A DNA stretch of 64,000 nucleotides from Actinomycetales bacterium. Its GTDB lineage: Bacteria > Actinomycetota > Actinomycetes > Actinomycetales > Dermatophilaceae. This document shows positions 22,656 through 31,300 of the stretch, piece by piece. Below the pieces are notes generated by a model. That model was not told the DNA's origin and did not search any database. It saw nothing but the letters and a program-made list of their open reading frames with translations. The stretch's first letter is position 1, and each line of letters opens with the position of its first letter. Position numbers and translations under genes: made by a program. The stretch lies in NCBI GenBank assembly GCA_016711095.1, contig JADJTP010000003.1, positions 620,001-684,000 on the forward strand, written 5' to 3'.

Positions 22656-24199
22656 CAGTTGACGTCCTCCAGGGAAGCGGTGCGGCGGAAGCCCTGCAAC
22701 GAGATGAGAGCGACGATGACGAAGATGAACATCGAGATCGCGGCGGCGAAGCCGAAGTTCGGCGTCGTGCCGCCGATCGCCAGGCGGAAGGCGTAGGTGA
22801 TGAGCAGGTCGGTGGAGCCGACCTGGGTCTGGTTGCCCTCGAACGGCCCGCCGTTGGTCATCAGGAAGATGAGCGCGAAGTTGTTGAAGTTGAAGGCATA
22901 GGAGGCGACGAGCAGCGGCCCCACCGCCACGAGCACGAGCGGCATGATGATCGACTGGACGGTCCGAAGGCCAGACGCCCCGTCGATCTTTGCGGCTTCC
23001 TTGACGTCGCCGGGCACCGACTGCAGGGCACCCGTGCAGATGAGGAACATGTAGGGGAAGCCCAACCAGAGGTTGGTGATGAGCAGCGCGACCTTCGCGG
23101 CCGTCGGGTCACCGAGCCAGTCGACCGACCACCCGAGGGTCTTGTTGATGAGCCCGAAGTTCGGGTCCTGGTTGAACATCTGCCGCCACACGAGGGCGGT
23201 CACGAAGCCGGGCAGGGCATACGGGAGGATGAGTAGCGAGCGCCACAGACCCTTGAATTTGATGCGGTCGTCGTTGAACAGCAGCGCGAAGGCCATCCCG
23301 AGCAGGAAGGTCGAGGCCACGCTGATGAGCGGGAAGATGAGGTTCCAGATGAGGATCTTCAGGAAGCCGGTGCGCAGGGTGTCGTTGGTTAGCGCGTCGG
23401 TGTAGTTGCGGAAGCCGACGTTCTCCATCCACCCGGTCGTCAGCGCCTGTCCCTGGCCGCCTTCGGGCACCCACTGGGCATTCTGCGGTTGGTAGCGAAT
23501 GCCGGTAGCCGTGTCGATGAGCCGATCGGCGGCCGCGTCGTATCGAATCGACGCCTTGCCGACGAACGCTTCGGACAGCCCTGAGGTCTTGATGCCGCCG
23601 CCGTCATCGGTGGGCACCGCGATGGCATTGAGGTCGGCCGACCGGGCGTTGACCTCGCGGGCGCCGAGGATCTGATAGCCGGCGGCCGCCGTGATCTTGC
23701 CGGTCTCGCTCTTCACGACGCCATCGGAGATCGGGCTGAGCCCGTCGGCGTCGCCGACGAAGGTGGTGCCCTGGGTCGGGTCGGTGAGCAACAGGACGAG
23801 ATCGCTGGTCGTGACGTCACCGCCGGAGGTGACGGCGACACTCATCGTGTATCGCGGCGCGTCGGGCACCTCGGTGACGCTCTGTGCGACGAGGTACTTG
23901 ACCGAATCCTCCTTGGCGCCCATGTGCCCGTCCCCGTAGTTGGTGAGGGACGTCATGACCGTGAAGATGATCGGCCAGACCTGAAGGGCCAGCAGGAAGA
24001 ACAGGCCGGGGAAGAGATACTTCATGGGCACGGACCGCGACGTGCCGTAGACGAGCAGCACGCACATGGCGACGAAGCCCACCCCGATGACGAACGGCAG
24101 CTGACCGGCGGCTGCATACTTGCCGGCGATCCACAACAACAGGGCCAGGGTGGTGCCGATTGCCACCCACTTGACGATGAGCCACGGGCTTCGGGTCAT
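22655..24199 (-). CDS. malF: Maltodextrin ABC transporter permease MalF
   Basis: A 514-residue permease, much longer than the usual 300-residue actinobacterial MalF-type subunits. Three N-terminal helices are followed by a large external segment (about residues 85-255). The segment then leads to the conserved permease core with the EAA motif VKEAAKIDGASGLRTVQSIIMPLVL. The external insert resembles in position the P2 loop of E. coli MalF, which contacts the binding protein. It lies 124 bases after malE, beyond a strong hairpin that probably lowers its expression relative to malE. Confidence 0.92.
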   Translation of the reverse strand: MTRSPWLIVKWVAIGTTLALLLWIAGKYAAAGQLPFVIGVGFVAMCVLLVYGTSRSVPMKYLFPGLFFLLALQVWPIIFTVMTSLTNYGDGHMGAKEDSVKYLVAQSVTEVPDAPRYTMSVAVTSGGDVTTSDLVLLLTDPTQGTTFVGDADGLSPISDGVVKSETGKITAAAGYQILGAREVNARSADLNAIAVPTDDGGGIKTSGLSEAFVGKASIRYDAAADRLIDTATGIRYQPQNAQWVPEGGQGQALTTGWMENVGFRNYTDALTNDTLRTGFLKILIWNLIFPLISVASTFLLGMAFALLFNDDRIKFKGLWRSLLILPYALPGFVTALVWRQMFNQDPNFGLINKTLGWSVDWLGDPTAAKVALLITNLWLGFPYMFLICTGALQSVPGDVKEAAKIDGASGLRTVQSIIMPLVLVAVGPLLVASYAFNFNNFALIFLMTNGGPFEGNQTQVGSTDLLITYAFRLAIGGTTPNFGFAAAISMFIFVIVALISLQGFRRTASLEDVN

Positions 24200-24250
24200 A
24201 AGTGCGCTCCAAGGCAGGACGGACGGGCACGGCGGAAAGGGCTGCGCTGA

Positions 24251-24288
24251 GCACTCGGGCCGGCCGGAGGACCGACCGGCCCGAGTGC
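24251..24288 (-). terminator. Stem-loop between malE and malF (attenuator or mRNA stabiliser)
   Basis: GCACTCGGGCCGG and CCGGCCCGAGTGC form a perfect 13-bp stem around a 12-base loop, located within the malE-malF gap. Hairpins at this position in mal operons allow excess binding protein by partial termination or by protecting the malE mRNA. Confidence 0.65.
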
Positions 24289-24323
24289 GTCAGTCACGGG
24301 GGTTCGCTCAGCTGAGCGGCGAC

Positions 24324-25637
24324 TCAGCCTGCCTTCTTGATGTTCGCCTCGATCTCGGTCTGCGCGGCCTTGAGCCGGTTAGCGGCCGTGTCCTTCTGAG
24401 CGATGATGTCGGCCGTCGCCTGGCCCATCGGGCCCCAGACGGAGTTCATCGCGGGGATGTTCGGCATCGGCAGGGCGCCCTTGCCGGCCTCGAACCACGA
24501 CTTGATGTCGGGGTCGCTGGCGGCGACCTGCGAGTATGCCTCGGTGAGGGCCGGCGGACGCTTGCCGATGGTGTACATGTCGATCTGCAGGTCCTTCTTC
24601 GTCACGTACTTGGTGACGAACTCCTGCGCGAAGGCGTCGTTCTTGGCCTTTGCCGAGACGTAGAACATCTGGACACCGAGGAACGGGGTCATCTGCTTGC
24701 CGGCGATCGTCGGCAGCGGCGAGATGGCGTACTGGATGCCGGCCTTCTTGGCCTTCTCGATGGCCCACGGGCCGGTCATGGCATAGGGCGCCTTGCCGGC
24801 GTCGAAGACCTGGTCGACGATGCCGCCGTCGATGTTGGTGGAGAGAATGCCGTCCTTGCCGAGCTTGGCGAACTGCTCGCCGCCGAGGATCGACTCGGCC
24901 GAACCGACGATGACCTTGGTCGGGTCGTAGTCGCCGCTGGCCTTCTGGGCGAAGACGCCGCCGCCGAAGGCGCGCAGGAACGGGTAGGAGTGGTAGGCGT
25001 CACCGGTCTTGCTGACGGTGAGTAGGACGGCGTTGGTCGCCTTGCCCTCTTTGACCAGCGCGGAGCCCTTGGTGACCATCTCCTCAAAGGTGGCGGGGGC
25101 GTTGGGCGCGAGCGCCGTGTTGCGCACGATGCCGATGTTCTCGACGGCATACGGGACGCCGTAGACCTGGCCGTTGAACTTCGCTGCGGCCATCGCCTCG
25201 GCCGGGAACTTGCCCTGGTCGGCGGCGGAGAGGTTGATGGGCTTGACGGCCTGGTTCTGGACGAGCTCACCGAGCCAGTCGTGGGCGCCGACGATGACGT
25301 CCGGACCCTTGCCGGCGTTGGTGGCGTCCTTGAAGTCCTTGCGCACATCGGTCGACACCTGGACGGCGACCTTGATGCCCTGATCGGTGCCGAACTGGGC
25401 CGCGTACTTGTCGATGATCGGCTTGCGGTCGTTGTCGCACCAGATGACCAGGTCGACGGCGGCGTCACGCACGGGCGCAGCGGTCGTCGCTGCGGGAGCC
25501 GGGGCCGCACTGGTGGCGGCGGTCTGTGCGGCCGAGGCCGCGGTGGTGGCCGTTGGGGTCGACGACCCACCACAGGCACTGATGGCCAACGCGGACACAC
25601 CCGCGAGAGCCACCGCGCCGTAAACGCGCTTTTGCAT
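24324..25637 (-). CDS. malE: Maltodextrin-binding lipoprotein MalE
   Basis: A 437-residue extracytoplasmic solute-binding protein. A lipoprotein signal peptide (MQKRVYGAVALAGVSALAISACGG) places the lipidated Cys at residue 23. An Ala/Thr/Ser-rich linker follows, then the family 1 binding-protein fold: VDLVIWCDNDRKPIIDKYAAQF, GPDVIVGAHDWLGELVQ, VYGVPYAVENIGIVRN, YAMTGPWAIEKAKKAGI, and TPFLGVQMFYVS. AAGGAGA lies six bases before the ATG at 25637. It delivers maltodextrins to MalFG. A much longer frame extends upstream but overlaps malK antisense and is not real. Confidence 0.95.
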   Translation of the reverse strand: MQKRVYGAVALAGVSALAISACGGSSTPTATTAASAAQTAATSAAPAPAATTAAPVRDAAVDLVIWCDNDRKPIIDKYAAQFGTDQGIKVAVQVSTDVRKDFKDATNAGKGPDVIVGAHDWLGELVQNQAVKPINLSAADQGKFPAEAMAAAKFNGQVYGVPYAVENIGIVRNTALAPNAPATFEEMVTKGSALVKEGKATNAVLLTVSKTGDAYHSYPFLRAFGGGVFAQKASGDYDPTKVIVGSAESILGGEQFAKLGKDGILSTNIDGGIVDQVFDAGKAPYAMTGPWAIEKAKKAGIQYAISPLPTIAGKQMTPFLGVQMFYVSAKAKNDAFAQEFVTKYVTKKDLQIDMYTIGKRPPALTEAYSQVAASDPDIKSWFEAGKGALPMPNIPAMNSVWGPMGQATADIIAQKDTAANRLKAAQTEIEANIKKAG

Positions 25638-25712
25638 GGATTCTCCTTCGAAGCCGGACGACCTGGCGGCCCTCACGTGACCGACCCTAGCGCGGCTCTG
25701 CAAGAACTTCCA

Positions 25713-25742
25713 CAGTTGGCTGAAAGATGTTTCACACAACTG
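25713..25742. promoter_or_regulatory. 30-bp near-perfect palindrome in the malE-malK divergent promoter region
   Basis: The arms are CAGTTG-gc-TGAAA and TTTCA-ca-CAACTG around a GATG centre, so only the two inner dinucleotides fail to pair. It sits between the divergent malE and malK starts. It is the strongest candidate operator for the LacI-type regulator of this operon. Confidence 0.55.
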
Positions 25743-25859
25743 CTGGACGCGACGGCCGGCATGCGCGAAGATGACCGAAGCTGGAGTCGTCCGACCCGGC
25801 CTCTCACCTTTACTACGGATCGTCCGGCACGTTCCTGCCGGTGAAGGAGACACCTGAAC

Positions 25860-26972
25860 ATGGCAACCGTGCGCTTCAAGGACGCGACCCGGCACTACCC
25901 GGGTAACGCGAAGCCGACCATCGACAAGCTCAACATCGACATCGCCGATGGCGAGTTCCTCGTCTTCGTCGGCCCCTCCGGGTGTGGCAAGTCCACCTCG
26001 CTGCGAATGCTCGCCGGCCTCGAAGAGGTCAACGGCGGGCAGATCTTCATCGGTGACCGCGACGTCACCCACCTGTCCCCCAAGGACCGCGACGTCGCCA
26101 TGGTCTTCCAGAACTACGCCCTCTACCCGCACATGTCGGTCGCCGACAACATGGGCTTCGCGCTCAAGATCGCCGGCGTGTCCAAGGACGAGATCGCCAA
26201 GCGAGTGCTCGAGGCGGCCAAGATCCTCGACCTCGAGCCTTACCTGGAGCGCAAGCCCAAGGCCCTCTCCGGTGGCCAGCGCCAGCGTGTCGCGATGGGC
26301 CGCGCGATCGTGCGATCCCCGCAGGTGTTCCTCATGGACGAGCCGCTGTCCAACCTCGACGCCAAGCTGCGCGTGCAGACCCGGACGCAGATCGCCTCGC
26401 TGCAGCGTCGGCTCGGGGTGACCACGGTCTATGTCACCCACGACCAGACCGAGGCGATGACGATGGGTGACCGGGTCGCCGTCCTCAAGGACGGCTTCCT
26501 GCAGCAATGCGACCCCCCGCGCAAGATGTACGACCACCCGACGAACGTCTTCGTTGCCGGCTTCATCGGCTCTCCGGCGATGAACCTGCTCGACGTGCCG
26601 GTCGTCGAGGGTGGCGTCACGCTGGGCGACAGCACGGTGCCCGTCGAGCGCAGCGTGCTGGCCAAGGCCGGCGCCCGCGTCACCCTCGGTGTGCGGCCCG
26701 AAGACCTCGAGGTCAGCAGCGGCGCAGAGGGTCTGGAGGTCACCGTCGAAGTGGTCGAGGAGCTCGGCGCCGACGCCTACATCTACGGCACCCCGGCCGG
26801 CGTCCAGCAGATCGACGTGGAAGGCGACCACGAGGCTGCGAAGAACAAGCCGTTCCTGGCCCGGGTCGACGGTCGCCGTCCGCCGGCTCGCGGCGAGAAG
26901 ATCCGCCTTGTCCCCAAGCCCGGGCACATCCACCTCTTCAGCGCCGAGACGGGTCTACGCCTCAACGACTGA
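25860..26972 (+). CDS. malK: ABC transporter ATP-binding protein (MalK/UgpC/MsmK type)
   Basis: A 370-residue sugar-importer ATPase. Walker A is GPSGCGKST near residue 40. The Q loop is VFQNYALYPHMSV, the signature LSGGQRQRVAMGRAI, Walker B VFLMDEPLSNLDAKLR, and the H loop VYVTHDQTEAMT. A C-terminal regulatory OB-fold domain follows (GSPAMNLLDVPV, VTLGVRPEDLEV). It is divergent from malE and probably energises MalFG, perhaps also other sugar importers. The ribosome binding site is GAAGGAGA. Its stop codon lies in an 18-bp tandem repeat. Confidence 0.95.
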   Translation: MATVRFKDATRHYPGNAKPTIDKLNIDIADGEFLVFVGPSGCGKSTSLRMLAGLEEVNGGQIFIGDRDVTHLSPKDRDVAMVFQNYALYPHMSVADNMGFALKIAGVSKDEIAKRVLEAAKILDLEPYLERKPKALSGGQRQRVAMGRAIVRSPQVFLMDEPLSNLDAKLRVQTRTQIASLQRRLGVTTVYVTHDQTEAMTMGDRVAVLKDGFLQQCDPPRKMYDHPTNVFVAGFIGSPAMNLLDVPVVEGGVTLGDSTVPVERSVLAKAGARVTLGVRPEDLEVSSGAEGLEVTVEVVEELGADAYIYGTPAGVQQIDVEGDHEAAKNKPFLARVDGRRPPARGEKIRLVPKPGHIHLFSAETGLRLND

Positions 26973-27010
26973 GCTCACCTCAACGACTGAGCTCACCTCA
27001 ACGACTGAGC
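26961..27010 (+). repeat. 18-bp tandem repeat spanning the malK stop codon
   Basis: The unit CTCAACGACTGAGCTCAC occurs 2.8 times in tandem without mismatch. The first copy encodes the last residues LND and the stop of malK; the others repeat that ending in the short gap to the next gene. It looks like a recent slippage duplication. Confidence 0.9.
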
Positions 27011-27036
27011 CCCGTCACACAGCAGGAGCGCCCACC

Positions 27037-28311
27037 GTGGCTCTGGAGATCACCTCGGCCCGCCCTGACCCGGCTCTGTTCGACCTGCCGTGGTCGAGCC
27101 CGCTGGAAGAGTGGCCGGCCCACCACCTCGCCGCCCTCCCCCGCGGTATCTCTCGGCACGTCGTGCGATTCGTCAAGCTCTCCGGCGGAGTCATCGCCGT
27201 CAAGGAGATCAAGGCCGAGCTTGCCTCCCGCGAATACGGCGTGCTGCGTCGCCTCGGCAAAGTCGACCTGCCGTGCGTCACCCCCGTGGGGGTGGTCACC
27301 GGGCGAGTCGACGCCCTCGGTGACCCGCTCGACGCCTGCCTGATCACCCGGCACCTCAAGTTCTCACTGCCCTACCGTGCGCTCTATTCCCAAGCGCTGC
27401 GGCCAGACACGGCCGCCCGGCTCATCGACGCGCTCGCCGTCCTGCTCGTCAAGCTGCACCTCGAAGGCTTCTGGTGGGGCGATGTCTCGCTGTCCAACAC
27501 CCTCTTCCGCCGCGACGCTGGCGCGTTCGCGGCATACCTTGTGGACGCCGAGACCGGTGAGCTGCACCCCCAGCTCTCGGATGGCCAGCGCGCTCACGAC
27601 CTGGAGATTGCCCGGATCAACATCGCCGGCGAGCTCATGGACCTGCAGGCTGGTGGCTTCCTGGAGGAGCACACCGACCCCGTCGAAACGGCGACCGAGA
27701 TCGTCCGGCGCTACCACTCGCTGTGGGCCGAGCTCACCGGCGTCGAGCGTTTCGAGACCGGAGACCGATGGCGGGTCGACGAGCGCATCCGTCGGCTCAA
27801 CGCGCTCGGCTTCGACGTCGACGAGTTGGCCATGTCGACCGACATCGACGGCACGACGATCCAGATCCAGCCGAAGGTCGTCGACTCCGGCCACCACAGC
27901 CGACGCCTGCTGCGCCTGACCGGTCTGGACGTCGAGGAGAATCAAGCTCGTCGGCTGCTCAACGACCTCGACTCCTTCAGAGCCGCCAGCGACCGGCTCG
28001 CCGACAACGAAGCGGTCGTCGCCCACCACTGGCTGGTCACGGTCTATGAGCCGACAGTGCGGGCCGTGCCGCGGGAGTTGCGCGGCAAACTCGAGGGGGC
28101 CGAGGTGTTCCACGAGGTGCTCGAGCACCGCTGGTATCTCTCCGAACGGGCCGGGCGGGACACCCCGCTGAGCGAGACCATCGCCGACTATGTCCGCACC
28201 GTGCTGCCGGCGAAGCCCGACGAGCGGGCCGTCCTCGGCATCGACACGGCGTCCATGCCGGTGACCGTCCTGGACGACACTCCCCACGAGTGGACCCGCT
28301 CAAGTCCCTGA
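27037..28311 (+). CDS. DUF4032 domain-containing protein
   Basis: A 424-residue actinobacterial DUF4032 protein. The GTG start at 27037 follows AGCAGGAGC, 64 bases after malK, so the two are probably cotranscribed. The first half contains GFWWGDVSLSNTLFRRDAGAFAAYLVDAETGEL. This resembles the catalytic GD...N and metal-binding D segments of the protein-kinase/aminoglycoside phosphotransferase fold, with FVKLSGGVIAVKEIKAE as a possible ATP-binding lysine region. DUF4032 follows (about 240-405). No biochemical function is established. A phosphotransferase role linked to sugar uptake is only a guess. Confidence 0.88.
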   Translation: MALEITSARPDPALFDLPWSSPLEEWPAHHLAALPRGISRHVVRFVKLSGGVIAVKEIKAELASREYGVLRRLGKVDLPCVTPVGVVTGRVDALGDPLDACLITRHLKFSLPYRALYSQALRPDTAARLIDALAVLLVKLHLEGFWWGDVSLSNTLFRRDAGAFAAYLVDAETGELHPQLSDGQRAHDLEIARINIAGELMDLQAGGFLEEHTDPVETATEIVRRYHSLWAELTGVERFETGDRWRVDERIRRLNALGFDVDELAMSTDIDGTTIQIQPKVVDSGHHSRRLLRLTGLDVEENQARRLLNDLDSFRAASDRLADNEAVVAHHWLVTVYEPTVRAVPRELRGKLEGAEVFHEVLEHRWYLSERAGRDTPLSETIADYVRTVLPAKPDERAVLGIDTASMPVTVLDDTPHEWTRSSP

Positions 28312-28322
28312 AGGCGGCAGCA

Positions 28323-28365
28323 CGGTCGGCCGGACCGCCTCACAGCGTGGCGGTCCGGCCGATCG
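28323..28365. terminator. Bidirectional terminator hairpin between convergent genes
   Basis: A 17-bp stem (CGGTCGGCCGGACCGCC with GGCGGTCCGGCCGATCG, one G-T pair) encloses a 9-base loop, between the convergent DUF4032 and surface-protein genes. Position and symmetry fit a terminator serving both. Confidence 0.8.
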
Positions 28366-28373
28366 TGACCGAT

Positions 28374-31300
28374 TCAGCTTTGGCTGATTCTGTCGGGACT
28401 TGAGGGCTTGTGACGTCGGCGTCGGCTAGCGATGAGCGCTAGCGAACCGATCGCCAGTAGGGCCAGTGCCCAGGCGATGAATGAACCGAGTGGGAAGCCG
28501 GTGTGGGGTAGTGGTGGTGCTGTAGGTGTCTGGTGGGTGGTGGAACATGACGCTGCTGTGACTTGTCGGACCATGGTCCGGCCCGGCCCGCCTCCCATCA
28601 CCGTTGGGTCGCAGTTCTCGCTGCTGAGGCTGCTGACGCGGTTGGTCAAGGTGGCGTCGAAGGCGTCGTCGTCGACGATTACCTGGTAGGTCAAGGTGCG
28701 TTGTTCACCGTTGGGTACAGCGCCGACGGTCCAGACCAGTTCTGCGGCGGTTGCATCCATCGTGGCCGTGGTGCCACTGGGTGCGTGGACCGATCCAGGG
28801 ACCGGGGATGCGTGCGCTAGCACCGCGGAGAGGTCGTCGCGCAGGACCACGTCGTGGATCGGAACGGTGCCGGTGGAGTCGACCGTCAGGGTGTAGGTGA
28901 TGGTCGAGCCCGGCTGAACCTGCGTGCCGGAAGCAGGGTCGCTGGACTTGGTGACCGTGAACGCCCCAGGTGTCTGGGTCACCGAGTTCGTCACGGCGAC
29001 TGCGACGTGTGGCTGGGGGGCATCTTCCTGCGGCTCGGGAATCATAAACGCGATGGAGCGTTCCGCGGCCGGGACGGGTAGGCCCTCGACCGTGAACGTC
29101 GGGTCGTTCCACTTCCAGCCGGCGTCGATGAGGGCGGGCAGGCCGTCGGCGAGCTCGGTGAGTGCACATGCGCTGGCGATCGGGATCTGCTGCTCGGCCC
29201 CTACCGTCCGGGACTGGCCGGCTGGCACGTCGAGGGTGCCCTCGATCGGTTCGCCGGTCCCGGGCACGCAGATGTAGGTCATCGGGAACGGCTGGGACGG
29301 GTCGACGATGCCGCCGGTCGCGCCGGTGACGGCCTTGGCGACCGTGAACGTGCCGAATAGTCGGCTGGTCGGGTTGGTGACGACCAGTGCGGGGGTCGCG
29401 ACGTCGGCCGGGGTGACGATCACTGGTTCACTGATCTGTGGTGTGTCCCAGATATAGGACCGGTCGCCTGGCACGGGCCCCTCGGTCTGTCCTGGGGGGT
29501 CTTCGGTGATTGAGCACACCGATTCGACGAGCACTCCGGGGTGTAGGGATGGTGTGGTGGTGGTGGCCGACCAGGTTGCGGCGATCGGTTCCTCGTCGCT
29601 GTATTGGCAGGAGATCACGCCGGTGAACGGGCGATCTGGGTCGCCCAGGCCGGCTGCTGGGCCGGTGATGACCTTGTAGATGGTGACGTCCGAGTAGACG
29701 CGGACCACGGTGTTGGCGATGCCCGCGTCAGCGGTTTCTCCGGCCACGAGCGTGATCTCTGACGGGCTCACCACTGGCTGGTCCCAGGCGAACGAGCCGT
29801 CCCGCAGCTGTGCGGGGTCGGGGGTGTCTTCGGTGACCGAGCAGACCGCTGTGGCCGGCACACGCTGGTCGGCCGCGGTGAAGAGCGTGGCCGTGGTGTT
29901 GGGGCCGACGGCGAACCGGTCGGAGTAGTCGGTCCCGCCCTGACGACATTCCCACACGCCGGTGAACTGGGCACCGGGCTGGACTCCGCCGTCGGGGTCG
30001 GTGAGCGTCTTGGTGACCTGGAGCCCGGCATACAGCCGCTGGATTGTGTTGCTGACCGTGACGTGGGCGGTCTCGCCGGCGACCACGGTGGCGGGTTCCC
30101 CGACCACCGGGGTGCTCCACGCCCACGAGCCGTCGGGTAGGCCGGTGGTGCCCGGGTCGTCCTCGGTGACGGTGCACACCGAGGTGAGCAGCAGGTCGGG
30201 GACGGTGAAGGTGGTGTTCACGCCGGGGGTGATGCTCCACTGTCCCGTGACCGGGTCGTCGGTGCCGTACTGGCAGGAGTAGTCGCCGGTGAAGGTAGCC
30301 GCTGGGTCCAGGACCCCGGCCGGGTCGACGACGTCCTTGACGATGGTGAACGAGCTGCTGACCCGAACGATCGGGTTCTGCGCCAGGAAGATCTGCGTCG
30401 GTGCCTGACGTGTCAGCGTAAAGGGCTCTGCGGGTTCAAGGAGGGCTGGGCCCCACGCGTAGGACGTGTCGGTGAGCAGCGACTGGCTGGGGGTGTCCTC
30501 GTAGCCCGAGCAGGTCCAGCCGATGCTCGCGGTGATCGGGACCTCGCCCCCGTCGGCGATCACCCCGTCGGCGTACCGGGTGGGGATCTCCGGGTGCCCG
30601 GGAACGAAACAGGACCCGTGCAGGGTGAAGTCCTCACCGGTGCCGAGGTAGCCGCCGGTTTCGCCGATGACCTGCTTGCGCACCAGGACGGTGCCGCTGT
30701 CGCGGGTGAGGGTGTTGGCCACGGTGATGGTGTTGTGTGGTGAGTCGATGACTGTCGTGCCGGTGATGACGGGGTCGAGCCAGCGGAACGCTGGGTCCAC
30801 CGACGGCGCGCCGAGGTCGCCCTCGGTGGCGGTGCACGTTGAGGTCACGGGCACGTCAGCGGCCACGATGACCCCGGCAGGGTCCGCGACGATGTCCACC
30901 AGCCCGCCGCCCACCTGCGTCGCGCCGTAGGTGCACGTCCACGTGACGGGGTAGGTGCGGGCCGGGTCGATGACACCCTGAGCACCGGTGAAGGTCTTGA
31001 CCAGCGTGACCGGTGCCGTCACCCGCACGATCGGGTTCTCAACTCCGACGTTCACTGTCGAGTCGGCCTCGACCGTGACGGTGCCATCGGACGGGGTGTA
31101 AGCCGACACGCCCCACGCGTAAGACTCGTCGACAAGACCCCCGGACGGCGCCGCCTCGCTCACCGTGCAGATGCGACCGGCAGGAATATCGTCCTGCGTC
31201 ACGGACCCACCAGCCGGCACGAGCAGGGGGTAGGTGTACCCAGGCCCGCAGATCAGGGTGACCTCGAAATCGGGGGCTCCGGGTGCCAGGCCAGCTGTCA

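Noticed and set aside
24324..26933. 869-codon minus-strand frame extending malE far upstream
   Set aside because: The upstream two-fifths lies antisense to malK and across the divergent promoter region. A lipoprotein signal peptide and ribosome binding site place the real start at 25637.
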